The notes beneath the pieces are model-generated. The model was given only the letters and a program-made list of their open reading frames with translations, was not told where the DNA came from and did no database searches. From contig CDMY01000336.1 in assembly GCA_001179505.1 (NCBI GenBank), forward strand, positions 279,317 to 343,316: a stretch of DNA of 64,000 nt, in the 5' to 3' direction. This document shows, piece after piece, positions 21,126 through 34,000 of this stretch. Source of the DNA: Vitrella brassicaformis (taxonomy: Eukaryota; Sar; Vitrellaceae). Made by a program: the position numbers and the translations under genes. Every line of letters starts with the position of its first letter. The first letter of the stretch is position 1.

Positions 21126-22010
21126 GGGAAAGAGGGGATGAATGCAACGAGCACAGGCGGTTCCGCAACGCAGCTGGGAAAGAGAAAGTGGAGGAGATGG
21201 GTGGAAACGAAGTGAAGGGTTTGGGGCAGAGGGTTTCGGGGTGGGGGTTGTGGGCCGAGCTCGGATCTGCCAGTGCCTTCTCTGCCGTTCTAATGCGCTT
21301 TTCTGGCCTCTGAAGGCCAACATAGAGATCGGACGAGATTCTCGGAGACGAGAGACAACTTTTTTTTCGCTTTTCAGATTTATTTCGTTTTCACTCATTT
21401 CAGAGGTGATCCTCAGCTTTCTGCGCCTCTCCCTTTTCCGCATCTCCCCGGCTTCGTCGCCATCTCATTCTCGTCTTATGTGGCCCGCCCGAGCCCCTCC
21501 CGAGCCTCCCCGTTTGTGCGGGAGTCGGCGCGTCACTTTTTTCTTCCGCTGTTCGAGAGACCTCGGCAAGGGGCGCCTCGGCATCTGCCGAGCGCCGGAT
21601 GACTCCTGGCGTCGGCGAACTGCTCGTACGCCCTGTCTCTTCTTCAAGAAATCCTCTTCAAGTTGTCCGGTGAGGTGAGTGCGTGTGTGTGGTGACCTCG
21701 TGTGGTGTGCGCCTTGCTTGTGTGTGGTAGTTCAAGTGAGGCCTGTGTGTGAGCGCATCGTCAAACGGCCGCTCCTGACACGTGTGATGGTTGCCGATGG
21801 CATGCTGTCGCCGTTTTGTGCGTTGTGCGGCTTGTTGCGTCCCTTCTCTTGGCTGGTGTGATGGGTGGATGGATGGATGAATGGATGGTGTGCAGCGATG
21901 AACGCATGCTCCCATAGGCAGCAGCCCTTGTGCTCATGAGTCTTCTTGTTTGTCGCCTTTGTGTGCAGCTGAAATTGTGATTCTTTGATGGCCGTCTCCT
22001 TTCTCGACAG
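21126..22010. promoter_or_regulatory. Upstream region between RPL7L1-like and coiled-coil genes
   Basis: It should hold the RPL7L1-like promoter. On the plus strand a frame open to 21678 could supply the coiled-coil gene's first exon: ATG at 21478, donor GTGAGTGCG after 21676, phase 2, which matches the next exon. That peptide is Arg/Ser/Pro-rich and unlike the rest of the protein, so it may be 5' UTR. Confidence 0.35.
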
Positions 22011-25000
22011 GGACCCCAAAAGGCAATGCACAGCCTCAGCAACAGTCCAAAGATGGTGAAGTCTTACTCTCTCTGTCTGTCTGTCTGTGTGTGTGTGTGT
22101 GTGTGTCTGTCTGTGTGTGTGTGATGCATGTGACCTGCAGCCGTGTGACTGTGTGGGAGCGGCGATACGACGACCTCGACCAGGAGCTGAGGACCAAAGA
22201 CGATGCGCTCCGGTCGGTACATCCACACATCCTAACCACCGGCAGATTGATAGACGTGATGTGATTGATGCACACAAACATGTGCACGTCGCATTTGTTG
22301 TCGTGCTGTTGGTTCTTAGGAGTATCACAGAGGATCGCGACAAGTGCCTGGCCGAGTCACTCGAGACCATCCAGAGGTAGGGGGGGAGGGGAGGGGGGTA
22401 GCAGAGTGTGTGTGGATGGATGGATGGTCCGTGTCATGTGCCTGCCTGCCTGGCGGCTCTCCTCCCTCCTCTTTGCTGTGCTGCAGTCTTGAAGATCAAG
22501 TAGAGGAGCTGACGGCCAAGCTGACGGCCATGGCGGAGCAACACGGACGTACATTTGAGACAGAGGGGAGGGGGCGGCCCCCATGATATGTATATAACCA
22601 TACATACATGTCTTGCCATGCTCATTCGATGTATGTATGTATGTATGTATGTATTGCGTCCCTCCGTCTCTGTGCTGTGCTGTGCTGTGCTCTGCTGTGT
22701 CGTTTGTGTCAGGAGGCTGCTCGAGCACTCATCGCCGGTGAGCGCCAGTTGTTCGCCGAGCTGTTTGACGAGTACAAGTACAAGCTCTTCTCCAACGTCG
22801 ACTATGCCCAGCGGGAGATGGCACATCTCCGAGACGAGGTGGTCTGGACACGACAGGCCTTGGGACGACGCACAACGGGTAAGTTAAGTGGGTGACATAC
22901 ATACGCGTGGTTCGTGTGTGCACTGCACTTACTGACTGCAGCACGGCGCCACCGAGCGGGCGGCCATCTTTAAGAACATATACGAGGCGTTCGGAGACCG
23001 GCTCGCCAACACTGAGGTTGACCTGGAGAAGGACCGCATCAAGGCCGACCTCGCCGAGTAAGCCAGCCAGCCAGCCAGCCAGACAAACGGACGAAACACA
23101 CAACGGACGCACTCACATCATGGGGATGTCTGTCTGTCTGTGTAGAGAGCATGTATCCCTCTACCGAGACATGGTCAACGGTCTACTGGACGAGGGGCGG
23201 CTGCCCGCTGACGTGCTGGCCGAGCTCAAGAATGCACTGGCGCACATCGATGAGGTAGGCGCGACGTACAAGAGACATCCAACAGACAGCCCTCGCTTCG
23301 ATTGTTGGGTATGATTGATGGATGTCATTTGTGTTCAGCTGGCCACCAAGCACACCAAGTGCGAGAGGGAGCACACCATCTCGGTGAATGAGCGTGCAGC
23401 AGGCCAGCCAGCCAGCCAGCCGCAAACGCGTCATATCTACCGGACTGACTTGCCCTCCCTCCCCCATTTATGTTCTCGGTCGGTTATGTCAGTGTCTCAA
23501 GACTCAAGTCAAGGCCGCGAGGTTGCTCCCTCAGCAACATCGTTGCTTACATTTTATATTTGGGCGGAATGTGTCTCCTCTTCCGACGTTGAGGGCTGAG
23601 GTGAGAGAGATGAGCGAAACAAAAGCACAGCAAGGACCCACCACTCTGTCCGCTGGTGGAGGTCAGGTCGGGAGGGACGGCAGCTTGTACGTCAGCGAGA
23701 CCGAGCCAACGCCCACGCCCACACCCACCACACCCACCCCACCAGCGGTTCGACGAGATCGGATCCAACGCCGCAACACCCTCTCGTGAGCGAGCTCATT
23801 CACAGGCAGACAGCGCAGTGAGTGCCTTTTGTATGTATGTATGTTTGGTGGCTGGTTCATTCATTTCTGGTCTTTTGCCATCCATCCATCCATCAGGCGG
23901 AGAGCGAGTGAGGAGATAGAGACGCTGAAGGCGCGTGTGCGGGAGCTGGAGGAGGACCACCACACGGAGGTCGGCATGCGCACCAAGTGAGCACACACAA
24001 TGCACCCACACAACGGATGCGATGCGATGCATGTGCATACCGACTCACATGTGAGCTTCACATCGTTTGTGCTGTCTGTCTTTGCTGCTTTACTTCAGGT
24101 ATATCCTAGACACAGAGGCCAAGAAGGACAGGGCGCTGGCTGACTTGGAGGAGGCCAAGGCCGAGATGCAAAGGCTGCCCAACGAGCTGGCCCAGGCCAA
24201 CAGGTGCGCCGCGCAAACCTCCCACCCACACCCACACCCACACAACACATCAGTTTCTCCTTTGTGTGTGTTGGGGTGCCTAAGGTGCTCCCCGAGACCG
24301 CTGCTGCAGCGGGGCTGGGGAGTAGTACTAGTAGTAGGGCCATGATGTCCTTTCGCGGGAGGCGGAAGAGCCTCCCTCGCGGGAGGTGGGAGAGGCTCGA
24401 TGAGGATGTCCCCCCAGGGAAGAGGTGGTGGAAGAATGAATCTGATGAGAACTATCCCCGTCCCCGTCCCCCTCCCCAGCCCGTGCACCTGTCGGCACTG
24501 CAGCGCACCATCCCGGAACGTAAGTCAAAGAGAAAAGAAAGGCCTCATAGACAGATTTGCTCATATCTTCTCTTTTTTCCCTCGCAGCGGGGATTCCACG
24601 GTGGGCTGCTGGGGGAGACCAAGCGGTGGCTGGCGGAGAAGGCCCGCTACGCCGAGAGGGAGGTGCGGTCGCTTCGCGACCAGCTGAAGTCGACGCGTCA
24701 GGACCCGGTGTGTATGTGTTTGTTGCTGGTGTGCAGATCGTTGTCTACATTTTATATCTGACGGACTGATGACGACCCATCGACAGCACCGCCTTGTCCC
24801 GCCATCTGCGCATCGAATGTGAGCTGTCAAAGCAGACTGATCGACTCCACTGTATGTGTCTCGGGGATGTGTATGCAGAGCGATGGCTGTCTACTTCATC
24901 CAATTTTGGCTCCTATTAGTACGTATCCCCGGCGGCGCCTCAGGTACGTAAGTCAAAGAGAGAAGAAAAGACTCATAGACAGATTTGCTCATATCTTCTC

Positions 25001-28000
25001 TTTGTTCCCTCGCATACTTGGCCGCCTTGGCGGCCACCGAGAGACGTACTTTGGTCATGGAGCTAGGGAAGACCTCCACGACCTTCATTTGTGTACACAC
25101 CACGCCCTTGTTTTGGCCAAGGAGGTGCGCTCTCTGTCTATGTATGGATTTCCGTGCAGCCGTCGTGAAATGTGGGTCGCGGGGACGGGGAAACCAACGC
25201 CAAGGACACAGACCACCAGGTGAGCACAAACACACATATACACACACACACACACACGTATGCAGAGACGCACAATGTGTGTATGGGTGTGTGCAGTTCA
25301 GGCCTCTCCTACTTCATTCAAGTTTGGCTCCCGGAGGCCCCAAAGGTGCGTAAGTGAGGGAGAACAGAAGAGACTCATGAACATCCGCTCATGTCTCTTC
25401 TCTCCTCTGTGTGTCTCCCTCTGCATATTTGGCCGCTTCGGCGGCCACCGAGAGACGACCTTGGCCAAGCTGCAGGACGAGGGTAGGAGGAGGACCCTCC
25501 ACGACCACGCCAATCGGTGCGCCGCGCCAGCCCCCCACCCACACCCACCCACACACGCACACATCAGTTTCTCCTTTGTGTGTGTTGTTTGGTGTGTGGC
25601 ATGTAGGCGGGCTGACACGTGGCAAAGGCGCCCCACACCCAGGCATATGCACATCAGATGCCGCTGGCTGTCTGATGTGCTGTATGTATATCAGTGCTCT
25701 GACGAGAGCCAAGGAGGCCGCCGAGGCGCAGAAGGCGTCCACCGACTCGGTGCTCAAGATCATGGTCGACAAGGTGGTCAAGCTCGAGAAGGACATCGAG
25801 AGCTTTTCGCCCACCAGCCCACAGGCCACCATCAGGTGGGTGTCGATCGCATCACTTCACTCACGTCGGACAGCACACACACACACACATGCATGTCAGT
25901 CATTTGTTTGTGTCTGTCTATCTGCCAACCAACCAGGGAGGCAGGCGCGAGCGAGAAGATGATGGTGATTCGAGGGACAGGGATAGAGATAGGGAGGGGC
26001 GGCGGGAGCGGGACAGGGACAGACACGACGACCACCGACACAGATGGGGTGGGCGCATAACACAACACAACACAACACAGGATGCGCACCGATGGTCTTG
26101 CGTGTGTGTGACTGTGTGTGTGTGTGTGTTTTCTGTGGCAGAGGATGGGAGCCGTAGAGATGGAGATGGAGATCGGAGGTACATGCATACTTGCCCCCTA
26201 CACATACACATACACGCGCGCGCGCGCGCGCGTTGTATGACACAATGTGTGTTGGATTCTTTCACCGTCCTTCTGTATATGTGTGGATCTATCACGGACA
26301 GGAGGGACGACAGAGACCGCAGCCGGAGCCACGATAGGGACAGTCGTAGCCGTGACCGTGACCGATATGTGCCTTTCTCACAAAGCAGGCGAGCATCTGT
26401 ATGTAATGCAGCGACCCGGAGAAGAGGTATCGGAAGTCGCATCGGCAGTCGCTCGACCCCTCGGCTGGGTGGTGGGGAGCAGCACCTGCTGCCGCTGCTG
26501 CAGCTCCAGGTACAGAGAGTGAACGTTTCACACGTGTCCCTTGAATGCGTGTCGCTCTGTTTGTGTGTGTTGGTTGGTCAGCGGCTGCAGCAGCAGCCGC
26601 TGCTGCGGGTGTGGGGGGCAGTGGTGGCAAGCGTGGGCATGATGAGGATGAGGAGCAATATGACCCTAACAAGGATCTTAGTGTACCTGCACACACACAC
26701 ACACACACACCCCTACCTCACACACCAAGCAATGCACCCGTGACATCCCCCTCTCTCTGTGTGTGTGTGTTGAATGAGTGCAGGCGGCCAAGCGCCCAGC
26801 CGATGACGACGACAATGAGGACGGTAAGTGCCCGTTGACACAGAACTGATGCACGCGCCACTGGCGTCTGAATGTGTGTGTCAGATGAGGATGAGGATGT
26901 GTCCGTGTCTGCTGCTGGTGGCATGTTGAGGATCCCTATGACACACACCTGGTCTGCCTGCCTGCTCATTGGGTGCCTGTCTGTGTCTTCATCCGTCCAT
27001 TCGTCGTGCAGACAAGATAGAGGACCTGGAGCGACAGCTGGCGAAGGCGCGCGAGCACGAGTCAGCATACCAGCGAGCGTTGCAGGACAAAAAAGGTGAG
27101 CAAGAAAAGGCCAACGCACGAGGGTTTCAGGACACACCTGGTCTGCCTGCCTGCTCATTGGGTGCCTGTCTGTGTCTTCATCCGTCCATTCGTCGTGCAG
27201 AGAAGATAGAGGACCTGGAGCGACAGCTGGCCGAAGTGAGGGGCAAGGCGCGCGAGGAGCCGCAGGAGGAGACCTTCGAGAGCCTGTAAGCCACACATGC
27301 ACACACGCACTGACCCGTGTACACACATGTCAACGAACATCATGTCCACGTCCATTCAGAGCGTGCTTTCGGGCACAAGTACTCCAGCAGCTTGACCGAC
27401 AGCATGACCGACAGCAGAAGATAGAAGACTACATGCCCGAGGTAAATTGATGACCCGCACGTACATACAACCGACATGGATGCCGAAACCATGCGCTTCT
27501 CGCTCCTCAGGCCAGAGAGGACGTAGAGGCACTGCTGCTGGCCCTGTTGGACAAAAGCAAGGAGGACTTCGAGAGAGAGTGCGCCCGATATCAATGACCA
27601 ATATGCACAGAGACAGCTGCGCACTGTCTGTCAGTTCATCTGCCTTCTGTGTGTGTATGCGCAGGATAGATCGCCCCGCTGAGGATTTCACCAAGCACGA
27701 CCAGAACAACAACAGCGAGGCCACAGAGAACAATGCCACGTACCGCGAGAAGGTGAGCGAGTGCCACAAACATCCGCTTCTTTTGTACATCATCGTCTGC
27801 CTGTCGGTTTGCAGCTCCGTTGGCAGTGGCAGGAGAAGCTCCTGAAGGAGTACCTGGCTAAGAAGCCTGTGTGGCTAGACGACGACAATGTGGATATAAA
27901 TGGAGGGCCGGGTCATCCACCGATTTGTTGTGCAGATCGTTGTCTACATTTTATATCTGACGGGACTGATGACGACCCATCGACAGCACCGCCTTGTCCC

Positions 28001-31000
28001 GCCATCTGCGCATCGAATGTGAGCTGTCAAAGCAGACTAATCGACTTCACTGTATGTGTCTCGGGGATGTGTGTGCAGATCGTAGTAGGACCATGTCCTT
28101 TTCCAGAGTTCTAGCCCGCGGGAGGCGGGAGAGCCTCGGTTCCGGATGGTGGGATGATGAGCAGCGTCCCCGTCTCCCTCCCCTTCAGGTGGGTGATCCA
28201 TCGCTTCGCATCAATCACGTCGGCCACACATGCATGTATGTCATTTGTTTGTGTCCGTCTATCTGCCAACCAGGGACCTCACGAGACTGGGGAGTAGTAC
28301 TAGTAGTGGGACCATGATGTCCTTTCGCGGGAGGCGGAAGGGCCTCCCTCGCGGGAGGTGGGAGAGGCTTGATGAGGATGTCCCCCCCAGAGAAGAGGTG
28401 GTGGAAGAATGAATCTGATGAGCACCATCCCCGTCCCCGTCCCCCTCCCCAGCCTGTGCACCTGTCGGCACTGCCGCGCACCATCCCGGAGGACTGCACA
28501 GTGCGCCGCAGGTACGTAAGTCAAAGAGAGAAGAAAGGCCTCATAGACAGATTTGCTGATATCTTCTCTTTTTTCCCTCGCAGCGGGGATTCTACGGTGG
28601 GCTGCTGGGGGAGACCAAGCGGTGGCTGGCAGAGAAGGCCCGCTACGCCGAGAGGGAGGTGCGGTCGCTTCGCGACCAGCTGAAGTCGACGCGTCAGGAC
28701 CCGGTGTGTATGTGTTTGTTGCTGGTGTGCAGATCGTTGTCTACATTTTATATCTGACGGACTGATGACGACCCATCGACAGCACCGCCTTGTCCCGCCA
28801 TCTGCGCATCGAATGTGAGCTGTCAAAGCAGACTGATCGACTCCACTGTATGTGTCTCGGGGATGTGTGTGCAGAGCGATGACCGTCTACTTCATTCAAG
28901 CTTGGCTTCTATTAGGATCCCCGGCGGCGCCTCAGGTACGTAAGTCAAAAAGAGAAGAAAAGACTCATAGACAGATTCGCTCATACATATCTTCTCTTTG
29001 TTCCCTCTCATACTTGGCCGCCTTGGCGGCCACCGAGAGACGTACTTTGGTCATGGAGCTAGGGAAGACCTCCACGACCTTCATTTGTGTACACACCACG
29101 CCCTTGTTTTGGCCAAGGAGGTGCGCTCTCTGTCTATGTATGGATTTCCGTGCAGCCGTCGTGAAATGTGGGTCGCGAGGACGGGGAAACCAACGCCAAG
29201 GACACAGACCACCAGGTGAGCACAAACACACACACACACACACACACACGTATTCAGAGACGCACAATGTGTGTATGGGTGTGTGTGCAGTTCGGGCCTC
29301 TCCTACTGCATTCAAGTTTGGCTCCCGGAGGCCCCAAAGGTGCGTAAGTGAGGGAGAACAGAAGAGACTCATGAACATCCGCTCATGTCTCTTCTCTCCT
29401 CCATTTGTCTACGCATATTTGGCCGCTTCGGCGGCCACGGAGGAACGGGGTGGGCGATGTCTGCATTGCATGATAGGACAGGGGCACGGCACACAACAAA
29501 CAGGCAGCAGACTGGCAGACAGACGTCCATCTGTATGTATGTATGTATGTCGGCTGCGTGGGTCTTTCAGGTCGAGAAGTCCCTGACTACGACTGGCCCG
29601 GACCTCACGAGCACTACCGGGGACAAACACAAGGTGAGTGCGCCTCTAAACCCACCGACTCACCTATGTGCCGTCGTTGTGTGCGTGCAGCTCGAGATTC
29701 ACGACAAGGACACCAAGATAACCACGGTACGCACACACGCACAGAGACACTGACACAGAGACAGACCCATGATAACCCGCACTTCACACCCGTGCTGTTC
29801 TCAGAAGTATCACAGAGGATCGAGACAAGTGCCACGAGCCACGTGCTGATCTAGCGGTTCGACGAGATCGCATCCAACGCCGCAACACCCTCTCGTGAGC
29901 GACCAGTGTGTTTGGTGGCTGGTTCATTCATTCTTGTCTTTTGCCATCCATCCATCCATCAGGCGGAGAGCGAGTGAGGAGATAGAGACGCTGAAGGCGC
30001 GTGTGCGGGAGCTGGACGACCACCACACGGAGGTCGGGATGCGCACCAAGTGAGCACACACAATGCACCCACACATCGGATGCGATGCGATGCATGTACA
30101 TACCGACTCACATGTGAGCTTCACATCGTTTGTGCTGTCTGTCTTTGCTGCTTTGCTTCAGGTACATCCCAGACACGGAGGCCAAGAAGGACAGGGCGCT
30201 GGCTGACTTGGAGGTTGCCAGGGCCGGGATGAACAGGCTGCAGAACGAGCTGGCCCAGGCCAATCGGTGCGCCGCGCCAGCCCCCACCCACACCAACACA
30301 CACACAACACATCAGTAACTGTTTCTCCTTTGTGTGTGTTGTTTGGTGTGTGTTGTGTGGCATGTAGGCGTGCTGACACGTGGCGGAGGCGCCACAAGGA
30401 CACGGACGAGCAGCTCAAGACCCGCGACGATTCGCTCCGGTGAGTGACCACCACACACCACACCCAGGCATCCGCACTCCTTCACACATTGATGCCGCTG
30501 GCTGTCTGATGTGGTGTGATGTATATACATCAATCAGTTCTCTGACGAGAGCCAAGGAGGCCGCCGAGGCGCAGAAGGCGTCCACGGACTCGGTCCTCAA
30601 GATCATGGTCGACAAGGTGGTCAGGCTCGAGAAGGACATCGAGAGCTTCTCGCCCACCAGCCCACAGGCCACCATCAGGTGGGCGTCGATCGCTTCGCTT
30701 CACTCACGTCGGACAGCCCACACACACACATGCGTGTCATTTGTTTGTGTTGTTGGTGTCTGTCTATCTGCCAACCAACCAACCAACCAACCAACCAGGG
30801 ACCTGACGAAACGGATCGCGGCACTGGAGCAGGAGCTGAGTGACAAGCAAGAGGAGATGCACATGCTCGTGGCCGCAGGTGACGAGGAGGCCGACCGGAC
30901 ACTCGACACCATCAAGACGTACGTAAGGGAGGCGAGAGGGAGGGAGGGAGGGAGGGAGGACACACATGTGCCTTGTTGACTCACCCACGTGAACTGGTGG

Positions 31001-34000
31001 TTGGCGTCGGTCAGGTGCGAGGAGCAAATGGGGCGCCTGGCAGCGCAGAGGGCGAGGGCGCACAAGAAGACCGAGAAGCTGCGGCTGCACAAGGCGAAGC
31101 TCGTCGAGGGTTCCAAGGCGCTGGTGGCCCAGCGAACGGCCCTAACACACCGACTGGTATGCACGTCATCATCATCAGTCACATATAAGTACATACGGAC
31201 TTGTGTACCCTCACTCACTCAGTGTTCCCTCCCTCCCTCCCTCCCTCCCTCCCCTGCTTGATTCCCTCCATGTGCGTGTCCAGGAGCGCAAGCAGACCAC
31301 ACATCGGGTATGTGAGTACATTATGCACACACCATACACAGACAGGGAGAGAAGGCATGGGGGTCTGTGTGTTGCAGTCTGGCCAAGTGTTTGCCGCACT
31401 GAGGGCCAATGTGACCATCGCCAGAGCGGAGAAGGACCTAAAGGTAAGGTATCCATCCCACAGCATCTCGTGACTTCTGTCCGGCACAGAAAAGTCTCCC
31501 TGTCTCTGCCTTCATCCACCCACCCCACTCATGTCTCCGTGTCTCTGTCTTCAGACCATTGCTGCGTACATTTTATATCCGGATAGTCTCTCTTCACGCC
31601 ATGAATGCCGGCTGCCGATCTCAGCTCAGCATCATGCGTTGACCAGCCTCAAAGCCTTCCAAGACTTTACGCATGGACAGGGGCCATACCCATGCAGATC
31701 TAGATACAGTGCATCGGGCCATCCCGTGAGCTCTGTCTGCTTTGAAGGCACAGCGGGCATTCATCATGTGTCCTTCCTTCTTGACCCTCATTTCTCCGCC
31801 TATATATCTCCAGGACACTGCGATCGTGGCCTTGTGCAAGGAAGGTACACATCTTAGATACGATAGAGATGATCGCTCACACATGCCATGCCGCCGGCGC
31901 CTTCCTTCATCTCTCTCTGTCTGTCTGTGTGTCTAGCGTATGGAGGCTGAGTTGGAGGGCACCAAGGAGAGGGGCCAGTACGCCGTCGATAGCACACGAC
32001 GCATCCTCGCCGCACGAGCCATGTACACACACAGAGCACACCGCGGTTCCCTCCCTCCGTCCGTCCCTCACCCACTCTCTCTCTCTGTTTGGTTTGGTTT
32101 GCATATATGGATGCAGCCGTGACAAGTTGGTTGGCCAGAGGAGACTCGAGCTCAGCTGCGCTCTGCACTCCTGGCACCGCCAGTCACGTGCACGTGCCAC
32201 TCCCCCCCACCCGCCGCCCCAATCGCTGGTGGAGACGTGTGAGCTGGGCTGCCAGACCGGTGGGGCATTGGGTGGGGTGGGCGTGGGCGTGTTGGTGAAA
32301 CTACCTGAGACCCGCGATGTCAGTACAGCCACCGAGACCGAGGCGAGAGAGACAGAGGACAGAGCCGCTCAGACAGATAGTCGACGGGACGACAGAGACC
32401 AAAACAGGTGGGATTGTCGTTCATTCATTTGTTGTGGCGCTTTGGTTGGTTGATGTGGTGTGGTGTGGTGTTGCTCGGCTCGGCTCGGCTCGCAGGTGTG
32501 TGGGTGCGGTGGGTCTGAGTGGGCTGATCAGTCGTCGCAACGAGCTGCACGGCCGATCCCCTTCATCGGCTCTGGTACGTACGTACGTACGTACGTGTGT
32601 GTCTGTCCCTTTCTCCCTCCCTCCCTCCCTCCCTCCCTCAAATATATCCCATTCATAGTAATACTATGTATTATGTACGTACCACTTGTTTTCCTTCAGG
32701 TCGAGTTGGCCTACTCTCACTCCCCGCCGTATGCATTGCATGTATGTAAGGCCCCATCCATCCATCCATCCATCCATCCACATCATCATCAGTCACACAA
32801 GTACGTGTGTACCCTCACTCACTCTTCCCTCCCTCCCTCCCTCCCTCCCCTGCTTGATTCCCTCCATGTGTGTGTCCAGGACGCCTCGGTCAGCTCCCGC
32901 TTCCTCACTGCCGCCGTCTTCAGTGCATGGAGGCACCACACCGCCGCCCACAGGAGCAAACAGCTGGTAGGTCAGGTCAGTAGTAGTATGTTTGTGTGAA
33001 GGCGTGCTTCTCCTCCCCTCTACGTTTACTGATTCTGTTCGGTCGGCCCTTTTCTGTCTTGCTTTGTTTGTTTGCAGTCGTGTCGCAGCAGCCCCGAGCG
33101 GTTCTACTGCGGGCTGCTCGGGGAAACCAAGCGGTGGCTGACGGACAACGCCCGCTACGCCGAGAAGGAGCTGTGGTCGCTTCGCGACCAGCTTCAGGCG
33201 ACGCGTCTCGACCTGGAGGTGGCCAGAGCGGTGAGTGAGTGAGAGCCATGGATATCGATTGTCTTGCTTGATGTCGTGTGTGTGCAGGATGCGTCTCCCC
33301 TTATCAACATGGCAATCGCAGCGACTTCCATGGCCCGGGCGATGAGCGACGACCTGAGGCGCCTTCTTTGGGAGAGGGAGATGGAGCTGGAGGTGTTCAA
33401 GGAGAAGTATAATGGCCATGTGAGTAGGGGTGGGCTGGCTGCACATGTGCCTTGTCGTCACTTTTCTCCTTCTAGCGTTGCCTACATTTTATATCCGGAA
33501 TGCAAGTGTCTCCCACTTCGCCGCAAACTGAAGCCGCTCTCATTTCGCCGGTGACAAAGAATCATTGTCTACATTTTACATCGATGCCCTCGTCCGTAGA
33601 GGACCTCACCCGCCTGCATGCGTGGGCTTTCATTGGCTGCTTCCTTCAGGTGTCGCAAGAGGCTGACAGCCAACATCGTTGCCTACATTTTATATCTGGG
33701 CGGAATGTGTCTCCTCTTCCGATGTTGAAGGCCGAGGTGAGAGGATACATACACGCTGTCCCTTGATTGCCTTTTGGATTTCCTTTCATATTAGATAACG
33801 GTCCCTTTTGTGTCGATTGGGGCGATCATTGGAAAGCGACACACGAGTCCACGTGTCAGCCAAAGATAGCGAATTCGGGCTCCAGGCTCGAGGTACACAG
33901 GAGGAAGGACAACAAGGAAGAGTGAGTGACGGACTGATTGACTCCGGGCTGCTCTTGATGATGCTCTCCCTCTCTCTGTGTGGATGTGTGTATATATCAA

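Noticed and set aside
21213-21250. GGGTTTGGGG...GGGTTTCGGGG stretch resembling telomere sequence
   Set aside because: Irregular spacing and no repeat period; ordinary G-rich promoter sequence.
21142-21678. Long plus-strand frame upstream of the coiled-coil gene
   Set aside because: Arg/Ser-rich composition without homology and T-rich stretches; only its last part might be a first exon. Not called as a separate gene.
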